The notes under the pieces were generated by a model. That model ran no database searches. It was not told the DNA's origin and was given only the letters and a program-made list of their open reading frames with translations. A DNA stretch of 12,184 bases, from the NCBI GenBank assembly GCA_900555355.1, contig USKV01000022.1, positions 1 to 12,184 of the forward strand. The letters are read 5' to 3'. Origin of the DNA: an uncultured Collinsella sp. GTDB lineage: Bacteria; Actinomycetota; Coriobacteriia; Coriobacteriales; Coriobacteriaceae. Below are positions 7,162 through 12,184 of the stretch, piece after piece (the stretch's first letter is position 1; each line of letters begins with the position of its first letter). The position numbers and the translations under genes were made by a program.

Positions 7162-7177
7162 ACTTAAACCCACCCTT
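7044..7177. repeat. inverted repeat framing the five-iteron block
   Basis: AAGGGTGGGTTAA (7044-7056) reappears in reverse complement as TTAAACCCACCCTT (7164-7177), with one extra A. The pair lies directly outside the regularly spaced iterons, so the whole block is symmetrically framed. Confidence 0.65.
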
Positions 7178-7190
7178 TTGAACACTGAAA

Positions 7191-7219
7191 AGCCGTCCCG
7201 CAATAGATGCGGGACGGCT
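7191..7219 (-). terminator. terminator of the minus-strand xis/initiator operon
   Basis: A perfect 11-bp stem: AGCCGTCCCGC (7191-7201) pairs with 7209-7219 around a 7-nt loop. Reading the minus strand, it begins 2 nt after the stop codon of the last operon gene and is followed by TTTT, the orientation needed to end that operon before the iterons. Confidence 0.85.
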
Positions 7220-7221
7220 GC

Positions 7222-7719
7222 CTAGTCGCTCCATCCCATGGACTTGGCGGCATCGAGGATGGCTGCATATCGGAGTTGTAGTATGCCGTCAACCGAGTCG
7301 ATGAGATGCCTTGATTTCAACGCCTTTCGCGCTTTGCAGACGCTCGGCCGCGCCGCGTTAAAGAATTCGGCCAGTTCGATGTCGGTTTTCTTCAAACCAC
7401 AAACCTTATAGCCCTTGCGTGAGCCGATGCGCTCATATCGTCGTATTTCTAATAGCAACTGAAGTTCAAGCTTGCCCTTCGCGGCGAGATATAGCCATCG
7501 ATCACTTTTGTCGTCACATAGCCGCGATTTGGCGGCTTCCTCGGCTACCGTTGCAGCAGCGCAGATTTGTGGCGGTTCAACGCCGCTGAGCTGTGCGAAC
7601 CGTTCACGTGTTATAGTGTTTTCAATGCTAATCGCGCCCCTCGTGGTGCTTGGCGCCGTCGGAATCACTACTTCCGACGGCGCTTCTTTTTTGGGCGGGT
7701 CGTCACTCACGGCTGTCAT
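7222..7719 (-). CDS. 165-aa protein with a winged-helix-like segment, candidate replication initiator
   Basis: Last gene of the three-gene minus-strand operon. Its ATG overlaps the stop of the preceding gene (ATGA), so it is translationally coupled. The first ~35 residues are Pro/Ser/Thr-rich and probably disordered. Residues about 50-100 form a helical Ala/Leu/Arg-rich region. About 110-155 look like a winged helix-turn-helix: KKTDIELAEFFNAA, then RPSVCKARKALKSRHLI as recognition helix, then a short wing (DSVDGILQLR). There are no nuclease, helicase or polymerase motifs. It is encoded next to the palindromic iterons, only a terminator apart, so I infer it binds them as initiator or regulator. 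I do not recognise a named family. It is full length with no sign of decay. Confidence 0.75.
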   Translation of the reverse strand: MTAVSDDPPKKEAPSEVVIPTAPSTTRGAISIENTITRERFAQLSGVEPPQICAAATVAEEAAKSRLCDDKSDRWLYLAAKGKLELQLLLEIRRYERIGSRKGYKVCGLKKTDIELAEFFNAARPSVCKARKALKSRHLIDSVDGILQLRYAAILDAAKSMGWSD

Positions 7720-8141
7720 CTCCGTTTCTTTTTGCCACGCGGGCGGCCTCCGCGGGCACCACCTACAATCATTTTTCCATGGCGCACTGCCGCGGCGTTG
7801 ATTGGGGGCAGCAAAAGCCAGTCATCCTCGGTGGCAAACGCGAGCCCTGCCGCTCTTAGCGCGTTGACGTGCTCGGCCGCAACGGTCGACTTGCCTTGGC
7901 TTCCAAACAACCATTGCGCTAGCAGACCATAATCGAGTGGTAATGCGTGCCCTTCGCGCTGAGAGGCTCGGGAACATAGCTCCAGCCAAATACCCATATC
8001 GGCGTATGCCTTGGAGCCTCGGGCGGAATGGAGTCGGTTGAACTCCTTGCAGCTCGATAGAGGCATATCGAGCTGCATTGAAGGCAGCTGCACAGACCAT
8101 GCGGCTTCGATTGCTTCTAAATTGGTTATATTGCGTCCCAT
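7716..8141 (-). CDS. 141-aa protein resembling plasmid/phage replication N-terminal domains, function unproven
   Basis: Middle gene of the operon. It starts at ATG 8141, which shares its A with the TAA of the HTH gene (TAATG), and ends in an ATGA overlap with the next gene. Residues about 28-105 contain FNRLHSARGSKAYADMGIWLELC, then LPLDYGLLAQWLFGSQGKS, then VNALRAAGLAFATEDDWLLLPP. This pattern of a helix with Ser-Lys-Ala, a helix-turn-helix and a short wing is reminiscent of Lin1244/Lin1753-type (DUF4373) N-terminal domains seen in replication modules; that match is from memory and weak. The tail is strongly basic (GGRPRGKKKRR), suitable for binding nucleic acid. Tight coupling suggests it acts with the 165-aa protein, perhaps as a two-subunit initiator. 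Confidence 0.72.
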   Translation of the reverse strand: MGRNITNLEAIEAAWSVQLPSMQLDMPLSSCKEFNRLHSARGSKAYADMGIWLELCSRASQREGHALPLDYGLLAQWLFGSQGKSTVAAEHVNALRAAGLAFATEDDWLLLPPINAAAVRHGKMIVGGARGGRPRGKKKRR

Positions 8142-8374
8142 TACGCCGCGCCCTTATCGCGAAGCCCGCAGACCGCGAGTAGGTCATCGCGGTTGAGCTT
8201 CCAACATCTACCGATTTGGACTCCACGGATGTCGTTGCGCTCGACCATGCGGATTAAGTGCTTGGCGCTAATGCCTACAGCAGCTTCAGCGGTGCTTGGA
8301 GTTATGAGCAGCGGCAGCGATTCGTATTCTCCAGCGCGAAACCGCTCAACGATGGCCTGTTCCGATTTGCGCAT
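8141..8374 (-). CDS. excisionase-like helix-turn-helix protein
   Basis: 77 residues, first gene of the minus-strand operon. Reading the minus strand, AAGGAG lies 7 nt before ATG. About 24-70 match the small excisionase/HTH_17 (MerR-like) pattern: LLITPSTAEAAVGISAKHLIRMVERNDIRGVQIGRCWKLNRDDLLAV, i.e. a helix-turn-helix, a basic residue before a beta-hairpin wing and a conserved RxW-type strand. Such proteins bend att-site DNA and steer an integrase toward excision, or act as repressors. It is the only Xis candidate in the element, but it is separated from the integrase gene by more than 800 bp and sits in the replication operon, so excision and replication may be co-regulated. The TAA overlaps the next ATG by one base. 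Confidence 0.82.
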   Translation of the reverse strand: MRKSEQAIVERFRAGEYESLPLLITPSTAEAAVGISAKHLIRMVERNDIRGVQIGRCWKLNRDDLLAVCGLRDKGAA

Positions 8375-8390
8375 GATTGCGCTCCTTTCT

Positions 8391-8430
8391 AGCCCGGTCT
8401 GGGCTGATAAGACTGGGCGGCTTTTGCCGC
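8391..8430 (-). promoter_or_regulatory. two short inverted repeats in the leader of the xis operon
   Basis: AGCCC (8391-8395) with GGGCT (8401-8405), and GCGGC (8417-8421) with GCCGC (8426-8430), lie 17 and 43 nt before the ATG on the minus strand. They could be leader hairpins or operators. The -10 and -35 boxes could not be fixed; an AT-rich tract at 8430-8445 is the likeliest promoter area. Confidence 0.35.
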
Positions 8431-8474
8431 TAAAAATAGACTAATTTGGCTATGGACCCCATGCGCACCTATTT

Positions 8475-8504
8475 GGTGCCAAGCGGTGCCAAATGGTGAC
8501 AAGC
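8475..8504. repeat. three tandem 10-bp repeats upstream of the xis operon
   Basis: GGTGCCAAGC, GGTGCCAAAT and GGTGACAAGC follow each other with no gap (starts 8475, 8485, 8495). They sit about 100 nt before the xis start, so they are candidates for a regulator-binding or activator array in the operon control region. Confidence 0.6.
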
Positions 8505-8560
8505 TCTAGCGTGGGGGCGTGTTTCCTTCTTGAACCTGTGGTTACAAGACCGTAGGTTTC

Positions 8561-8666
8561 GCCCCGCGGGGCGCCGGGTTTTAGGGCAGAGCCCTAACAA
8601 GCGCCGAACCGCAGGTTTCGGCGTGTACGCGGACGGGCAAAACGCAGTTTTGTACGGCAGCGTACG
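8561..8666. other. noncoding cluster of five consecutive short hairpins
   Basis: The palindrome GCCCCGCGGGGC at 8561, TTAGGGC with a 3-nt loop at 8581-8597, CGCCGAA with an 8-nt loop at 8602-8623, CAAAAC with loop GCA at 8638-8652, and GTACG with loop GCAG at 8652-8665. Together they fill most of the 412-bp gap between the xis operon and the 69-aa gene (8375-8786). No ORF here has a convincing start. Such a folded stretch could be an oriT, a single-strand initiation site or an RNA. Confidence 0.55.
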
Positions 8667-8753
8667 ACTCTTGCGTATTTCAAAAAACTACCCTTACGGC
8701 CATTTCGCCCGACTTCGTCTGTCCCGCTCTAAACGGTGGGTTTCCGTACTCGA

Positions 8754-8785
8754 GCCCGCCTTTCGCCTTTCGCCGAAAGGCGGGC
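8754..8785. terminator. perfect 12-bp hairpin directly after the 69-aa gene
   Basis: GCCCGCCTTTCG (8754-8765) pairs with CGAAAGGCGGGC (8774-8785) around an 8-nt loop. On the minus strand it starts 1 nt after the stop of the 69-aa gene. It lacks a T-run on both strands, so it may be a factor-assisted terminator or an RNA-stabilising stem. Confidence 0.55.
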
Positions 8786-8786
8786 C

Positions 8787-8996
8787 TTATGAGGGATCGT
8801 CTAGGGATGCTTTTTCAAGGTTGGCAAGCATCCAGCCCATGACCTTCTCCTCGTCCATTTCGAGATAGATCCGACAACCTTCCTCGTCCCTGTTGCGATA
8901 GGGCTTCGAGCGCCTGACGACATAGCCCGCCCTTTCCAGTTGGTCTGCCAGACAGCTGGCCTTAGCAGTTTCACCGCTTATCCTGAATTCGAGCAT
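8787..8996 (-). CDS. 69-aa DUF3970-like small protein
   Basis: Reading the minus strand, a strong GGAGGT ribosome binding site lies 5 nt before ATG. The protein opens with a strand (MLEFRISGET), then an amphipathic helix (CLADQLERAGYVV), then RRSKPYRNRDEEGCRIYLEMD, then a C-terminal helix (EKVMGWMLANLEKA). The beta-alpha-beta layout with a SxPYxNR...RxYLE motif recalls a small family found in phages and mobile elements that I know as DUF3970; function unknown. It stands alone between the integrase and the hairpin cluster, with its own leader at 8997-9050 containing a palindromic operator-like site. A role in element control or transfer is inference only. Confidence 0.72.
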   Translation of the reverse strand: MLEFRISGETAKASCLADQLERAGYVVRRSKPYRNRDEEGCRIYLEMDEEKVMGWMLANLEKASLDDPS

Positions 8997-9018
8997 GGTT
9001 CACCTCCGTATCATTGTC

Positions 9019-9043
9019 CCAATAGTCCGACTAGTCTTATTGG
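9019..9043. promoter_or_regulatory. palindromic operator-like site before the 69-aa gene
   Basis: CCAATA (9019-9024) and TATTGG (9038-9043) flank the palindrome GACTAGTC (9029-9036). The site lies 23-47 bp upstream of the ATG on the minus strand, in promoter range. Confidence 0.45.
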
Positions 9044-9072
9044 AAAACAGCTGTCTAGCTGGTCTTTTGTTC

Positions 9073-9098
9073 AAATCAGAGCCGATTTGCGGCTCTGA
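9073..9098 (-). terminator. hairpin between the integrase and 69-aa genes
   Basis: TCAGAGCCG pairs with CGGCTCTGA around the loop ATTTG, a 9-bp stem at about 9076-9098. On the minus strand it lies downstream of the integrase stop and is followed by ATTTG, a poor T-run. The remainder of 8997-9172 holds only the operator-like site and leader of the 69-aa gene. Confidence 0.45.
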
Positions 9099-9172
9099 AA
9101 TAGGATGTCTGGAGCCGATGGACGGTCTTTGTTTTTTCGGGCTAAAAATTGGCATCTGGACGCCGCGTAGCC

Positions 9173-10399
9173 CTATTCTCCGGCAGCGCGTAGTTCCAAG
9201 ATTTCAGCAACGGGAGGCGCCGCGGTCATTGTTGCCGCCACAGCATCCATTGCCGTTCGCTTCGCCTGGGCATTTACACCCGTGTAAATGTTGAGCGTCA
9301 TGGCGGCGTTGGCATGGCCCAGGAGCGAGGAGACAGACTTGATGTCCGTCCCCGCGAGGATCGCTGCGGTGGCGAACGTATGGCGCAAATCATGGAACTT
9401 GGGCGGCTCGCCCTCCGAGCCCACCAGCCCCAGCTGCCGAACCGTGACGGCCCAATGTCGCGACAGACGTTCGGGGGCCATGAACTCGCCGTCAGGACCG
9501 CCTAGCACGAACATCGATTGCTCGAACGGCACGCCCGCCTTAAAGCACTCGGCTCGCGCGGCGGTCAGGCGGCGAGTGAGGATCCCCGCGACTTCATCGG
9601 GCATGGGAATGCTCCTGCGACTTCCGCCGTTCTTGGGCTCCTTCTCGTAATGCCCGTTTTCTCCAAACCCGATGGATGCTTTGACGTGCAGCATCTTTTG
9701 TCCGAAATCAACGTTGCGCCACCTGAGCGCAAGCAGCTCGCCACGCCGCATACCCGTGAGCAGTGCGAGATAGATGCCGACGTTTTCGGGACAGTCTCGA
9801 GCGATGGAGAGGAACGTGAGCAGCCGTCCTCGCTCGCGCTCGTCCAGCGCGTTAGGCTCACGGTGGCGGGCTTTAGGCACACGCACGCAGTCCACGGGGG
9901 AGTAGTCGATCACGCGGAGCCTGCCGACGGCATCGCGATATGCGGCCTTGAGTAGCGTCACGCTTTTGCGGATGGTGGATGGCTTGTAGCCCTCCTCAAC
10001 GGCCCAGTTGATCCAGTTCTGAGCTGCGGTTACATCCAGCGAATCGAATTCGATGCCGCCGATTCTGCGTTCAACGAGCCGCGCGGCACCGCGGTAGTCG
10101 TAGACGGTCGAGGACTCAATCGAACCGGATGCGCTGAGCATGTCGATATAGCCGTCTAGCAGGTCTTTTACCGTTTTATGTGCCATGCTGCCGAGTTTGA
10201 GCTTCTTCTGCGCAAGGTCCTCCATCTCCTCGCGCCACTCCCTTAGCTCGGCCTGGGCTGCCCGCTTCGATTTAGAAGCCATGACTTTGCTGACCTGCCC
10301 GTACGTTCCATCCTGCTTCTTAAACTTCAGGCGACCGCGCCATCCGCCGTTGCGATATGGCAGCAGGCAGGACGAGGTGTAGTAGCGCTTTAGCTTCAT
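9173..10399 (-). CDS. int: tyrosine integrase of the element
   Basis: 408 residues, complete. It has an N-terminal arm-binding segment (about 13-60, with GGWRGRLKFKKQDGTYG and basic helices), a core-binding SAM-like domain (about 75-165) and a catalytic domain with all residues: R218 in TGMRRGEL, K256 in EPKNGGSRRSI, H336 and R339 in HDLRH, H362 in LLGH, and nucleophile Y372 in NIYTGV. It recombines the 48-bp core at tRNA-Lys. Transcription runs away from the nearby attR. The start ATG at 10397-10399 has only GGGG as ribosome binding site, and this lies inside the GTACCC site at 10402, so integrase bound to its arm sites could block its own expression. Active elements usually pair such an enzyme with a small Xis; the HTH protein at 8141-8374 is the candidate. 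Confidence 0.97.
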   Translation of the reverse strand: MKLKRYYTSSCLLPYRNGGWRGRLKFKKQDGTYGQVSKVMASKSKRAAQAELREWREEMEDLAQKKLKLGSMAHKTVKDLLDGYIDMLSASGSIESSTVYDYRGAARLVERRIGGIEFDSLDVTAAQNWINWAVEEGYKPSTIRKSVTLLKAAYRDAVGRLRVIDYSPVDCVRVPKARHREPNALDERERGRLLTFLSIARDCPENVGIYLALLTGMRRGELLALRWRNVDFGQKMLHVKASIGFGENGHYEKEPKNGGSRRSIPMPDEVAGILTRRLTAARAECFKAGVPFEQSMFVLGGPDGEFMAPERLSRHWAVTVRQLGLVGSEGEPPKFHDLRHTFATAAILAGTDIKSVSSLLGHANAAMTLNIYTGVNAQAKRTAMDAVAATMTAAPPVAEILELRAAGE

Positions 10400-10401
10400 C
10401 A

Positions 10402-10450
10402 GTACCCCACAATCGCGGTGTGTACCCGCTGCGTACCGCGCGGAGTACCC
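10402..10450. promoter_or_regulatory. right integrase arm-type sites over the int start
   Basis: GTACCC at 10402, 10422 and 10445, and GTACCG at 10433, all in the same orientation. The last three repeat the 11/12 bp spacing of the left trio. The first overlaps the int ribosome binding site and the group covers the int promoter region, fitting autoregulation. Confidence 0.7.
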
Positions 10451-10500
10451 GTGTTGAATAAACCCGCTCAGGCCGCGCAGTCCGTCTAGTCGAACGAAAC

Positions 10501-10519
10501 CGCAGGTCAGAGTTGGTGT
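10501..10519. repeat. right copy of a 19-bp repeat near the att cores
   Basis: CGCAGGTCAGAG followed by NN and GGTGT matches 6603-6621 with two mismatches, in the same orientation. The left copy is part of the tRNA terminator; the right copy is not in a hairpin. It may be another integrase or Xis binding site. Confidence 0.5.
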
Positions 10520-10559
10520 ACGGTATCACTGCTCAAGACCTAAAGCAAACGGGATTTCG

Positions 10560-10607
10560 CTTTTAATCCCAAGGTCCAGGGTTCGAACCCCTGACGGCCC
10601 ACCATAG
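10560..10607. other. attR core: 48-bp copy of the tRNA-Lys 3' half
   Basis: Identical to 6551-6598, from the anticodon loop through CCA plus TAG. It lacks the 5' half of the tRNA, so it is not a tRNA gene. It marks the right end of the 4.0-kb element. Confidence 0.93.
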
Positions 10608-10612
10608 AATAG

Positions 10613-10644
10613 AAAAGCGACTGGCGGATGCCGGCCGCTTTTTT
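10613..10644 (+). terminator. displaced original terminator of tRNA-Lys
   Basis: AAAAGCGACTGGC (10613-10625) pairs with 10630-10642 (one mismatch, one wobble) around GGAT and ends in six T (10639-10644). It lies just after attR, where the tRNA terminator would be without the element. A related copy is at 11897-11927. Confidence 0.8.
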
Positions 10645-10670
10645 GTTGCCTAGGCATGGGTTCGAACCCG

Positions 10671-10779
10671 TCGGGGCGCGGAGCTGAGTAAACGCGTGAG
10701 CGTTTGCCAGCGCAGCGCGCAAGGCGCGAAGCGCCGCAGCGGCCGCCTGCGGAGCAGGCTGAACCCCTGACGGCCCACC
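10671..10779. repeat. cluster of small hairpins ending in a third, 19-bp copy of the tRNA-Lys tail
   Basis: Stems AAACGC/GCGTTT with loop GTGA (10690-10705), nested in GCTG/CAGC (10683-10711), then GGCGC/GCGCC with loop GAA (10723-10735) and GCCTGC/GCAGGC with loop GGA (10745-10759). Then 10761-10779 repeats GAACCCCTGACGGCCCACC exactly from the tRNA. The hairpin block sits where the T-loop would begin, as if inserted into or fused to a tRNA tail. With the terminator it fills the 190-bp gap before the TraX gene; no gene is supported here. Confidence 0.6.
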
Positions 10780-10797
10780 CAAAGAAAGGTAAAAGAA

Positions 10798-11595
10798 ATG
10801 AAAACAGATAGATACGGAATTAGCGGCAGCACATTAAAGATAATAGCGGCCATCTCGATGGTTCTCGATCATGTAAGCAGGATCGTCCTGACCAATGGAA
10901 TCATGACTCACGCATCGTACAATCAGATATCAGACGAACAGTGGGCGATTCTAAGCGAGGCTTCGGATGTGCTTCATGTTCTTGGCAGAATTGCATTTCC
11001 CTTATTTTGCTTTTTGATAGTTGAGGGATTTTTGCATACTCATGACATAAAGAAGTACCTGCGAAATATGCTTGTCTTCGCAATCATTGCGGAGCCCATA
11101 TACGATTTCGTTCAAACCGGGCAGCTATTTGACCTTCGGCAACAAAATGTTATGTATGAGCTCCTGCTTTCCTTGGTTTTTTTGATTATTCTGGAAAAGA
11201 TACAAAGTTTTTCAAAATGGAAGAGGCACATTGCAGAAATTGCTCTGATTGTTTTGACAGCACTGGCAGCTGAATACACTAAGCTGGATGGCGGTGTGTA
11301 TGGCATTCTACTTGTGGCTGCATTCTATTTATTCCATGACAGCAAAGCTAAGATGTTCTTTGCTGCAGTATGTGCAGTGCTCCTTTCGTCATGCCATATA
11401 ATTGGCGGCGGATTTGAGTTCACTACAGCTAATATTTTTAATCCTGATGTTGCTGCCGCGATAATTTCGTTGTTGCTTATCAATCTTTATAATGGCAAGC
11501 GAGGACTGAAGCTGAAATATTTCTTCTACATTTTCTATCCGGCACATCTTGCACTGCTTTATGGTGTCTCACTTATTGTTTTGAACTGTCTTTAA
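10798..11595 (+). CDS. TraX-family integral membrane protein
   Basis: 265 residues, complete, with about eight membrane helices. Family features are LKIIAAISMVLDH near the N-terminus (residues 13-25), GRIAFPLFCFLIVEGF at 63-78 and FFYIFYPAHLALLYG near the C-terminus (242-256). The namesake TraX of the F plasmid N-acetylates pilin, but most homologues in gut bacteria lie outside transfer operons and their substrate is unknown; the fold is that of acyltransferase-like membrane proteins. GAAAGG at 10784-10789, 8 nt before ATG, supports this start. The gene is clearly richer in A and T than the core genes and uses AT-ending codons (TTT, ATT, AAA), pointing to transfer from a low-GC donor such as a Firmicute. 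No conjugation gene is nearby, and no clear promoter is visible upstream. Confidence 0.88.
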   Translation: MKTDRYGISGSTLKIIAAISMVLDHVSRIVLTNGIMTHASYNQISDEQWAILSEASDVLHVLGRIAFPLFCFLIVEGFLHTHDIKKYLRNMLVFAIIAEPIYDFVQTGQLFDLRQQNVMYELLLSLVFLIILEKIQSFSKWKRHIAEIALIVLTALAAEYTKLDGGVYGILLVAAFYLFHDSKAKMFFAAVCAVLLSSCHIIGGGFEFTTANIFNPDVAAAIISLLLINLYNGKRGLKLKYFFYIFYPAHLALLYGVSLIVLNCL

Positions 11596-11617
11596 AAGCT
11601 CTCAAACAAGTCTCTGA

Positions 11618-11890
11618 AAGCAGAAACAAATTGACCCTAAGACTGCTTGTGAATTACCGGAAGACCTGAGAGATGCGAGGATAGGCAACGAGGGCTGCAG
11701 AAAGATGCTACTCAGTTCTCTGGCGGATTGCATGAATCTGTATGAGGATCACTTACACACACTCATTAATAACAGTGATAAACACGGCAGATCCTCAAAA
11801 CATGAGACCGCGAAGGTCGAAAGATGCTTCGAAAGCATGAATGGCAGCGAGAAAACGAGTTCGGAAGCACCCTCTGGATGCTCCAGCATA
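11618..11890 (+). pseudogene. possible remnant of an unidentified gene
   Basis: The frame is open from just after a TGA at 11615 and reads LPEDLRDARIGNEGCRKMLL then SSLADCMNLYEDHLHTLIN, helical and protein-like. It then runs through SSKHETAKVERCFESM into the terminator hairpin at 11897 and on to a stop at 12020-12022. A genuine gene should not be translated through a terminator, there is no ribosome binding site before ATG 11705, and I recognise no family. Best read as the decayed 5'-less part of a foreign gene, or as chance. Confidence 0.3.
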
Positions 11891-11896
11891 GAAAAG

Positions 11897-11927
11897 AAAG
11901 CGATCGACTCCGGTTGGTCGCTTTTTT
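11897..11927 (+). terminator. second terminator related to the tRNA-Lys terminator
   Basis: AAAGCGATCGAC (11897-11908) pairs with 11913-11924 (two wobbles) around a TCCG loop, ending in T6 (11922-11927). The following bases match those after the first terminator (11919-11953 against 10636-10670, 35 nt with 3 differences), including the palindrome GGGTTCGAACCC. Confidence 0.75.
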
Positions 11928-11953
11928 GTTGCCGCGGCACGGGTTCGAACCCG

Positions 11954-12184
11954 AACTTCTCTATATATAAGAACGCTTGGCGAACAAAACCTGCCTTTTA
12001 CCGACGGGAAACAAATGGTTGATGGTTTTGGAGTAAAGTGGCGCTCCAGAGATGACCGATGTCTTAACACCTATAAACCAGCTGGTCATCGCCAATATCA
12101 GAAGCTGCTGCTTCGAATACGGCCTCAGTGAAACAACTGAGGGTTCTATTCATTTGTGAACAAAATATGGAGTGCCAGATTCCC
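11954..12184. other. AT-richer stretch without a supported gene
   Basis: A 35-codon frame (ATG 12052 to TGA 12157-12159, reading TPINQLVIANIRSCCFEYGL) has no ribosome binding site and may be debris of a foreign gene. A 6-bp hairpin CCTCAG/CTGAGG lies at 12123-12142 without a T-run. Nothing else is recognisable up to the window edge. Confidence 0.4.

Larger units (their letters stand above)
6551..10607. mobile_element. 4.0-kb integrated replicon-like element at tRNA-Lys
   Basis: Bounded by the 48-bp direct repeats at 6551-6598 and 10560-10607, giving a 4,009-bp unit. All coding genes are on the minus strand: integrase next to the right end, a 69-aa DUF3970-like protein, an HTH excisionase-like protein, and two small proteins with winged-helix-like segments, followed by six palindromic iterons near the left end. 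Arm-type GTACCC sites lie inside both ends. There is no relaxase, coupling protein, capsid, resistance or toxin gene. Composition resembles the host core, so the element is adapted to such hosts. It resembles a small integrative plasmid or satellite; how it moves between cells is not evident. Confidence 0.85.

Noticed and set aside
8530..8868. A 112-codon plus-strand ORF in the hairpin cluster
   Set aside because: It is Arg/Gly-rich, crosses several perfect hairpins, overlaps the end of the better-supported 69-aa gene on the other strand and lacks a ribosome binding site.
10560..10607. A second tRNA-Lys gene
   Set aside because: Only the 3' half is present; the upstream bases cannot form the acceptor, D or anticodon stems. 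It is the attachment-site copy.
10540..10853. Two minus-strand ORFs (60-80 codons) across attR and the hairpin cluster
   Set aside because: They are antisense translations of the tRNA tail and GC hairpins (VGRQGFEPWT-type peptides) without ribosome binding sites.
10798..11595. TraX gene as evidence that the 4-kb element is conjugative
   Set aside because: It lies outside attR, differs in base composition from the element, and TraX homologues commonly occur without conjugation genes.

Overview
The window looks like chromosomal DNA of a GC-rich Gram-positive gut actinobacterium of the class Coriobacteriia, most likely Collinsella or a relative. This rests on the codon use, GGAG/AAGGAG ribosome binding sites and the style of the core proteins; the genus is inference. 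Three compositional zones are visible: a GC-rich core (1 to about 6600), a GC-rich integrated element (about 6550 to 10607), and an AT-richer foreign tail (about 10780 to the end).

Core zone, all on the + strand. It opens with the C-terminal part of an unrecognised, propeller-like protein whose reading frame is broken near base 107. Next come an OmpR/PhoB-type response regulator and its membrane histidine kinase, purC (purine synthesis), a small two-helix membrane protein that starts at the purC stop codon, an intrinsic terminator, an M29 metallo-aminopeptidase, and a tRNA-Lys(TTT) with its own promoter.

Integrated element. The 48 bp from the anticodon loop to just past the CCA end of tRNA-Lys are repeated exactly at 10560-10607, which defines a 4,009-bp element inserted at the tRNA. 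Every gene in it is on the minus strand: a tyrosine integrase next to the right end, a 69-aa protein of DUF3970 type, and a three-gene translationally coupled operon (excisionase-like HTH protein, then two small winged-helix-like proteins). Beyond the operon terminator lie six palindromic iterons, TGTAACnTnAnGTTACA, five of them on a 21-23 bp period, beside an AT-rich stretch and a large compound hairpin. Integrase arm-type GTACCC sites occur at both ends with the same 11/12 bp spacing. No relaxase, capsid, toxin or resistance gene is present. It reads as a minimal integrated replicon (int, xis, initiator-like pair and origin) that may depend on a helper to move. A cluster of short hairpins at 8561-8666 is a candidate transfer or single-strand origin.

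Tail. After the right attachment site come a tRNA-type terminator, a cluster of small hairpins that ends in a third, 19-bp copy of the tRNA tail, and an AT-richer gene for a TraX-family membrane protein. Downstream are 590 bp of probable gene debris containing a second copy of the terminator plus GGGTTCGAACCCG motif. This suggests repeated insertion and decay behind the same tRNA.
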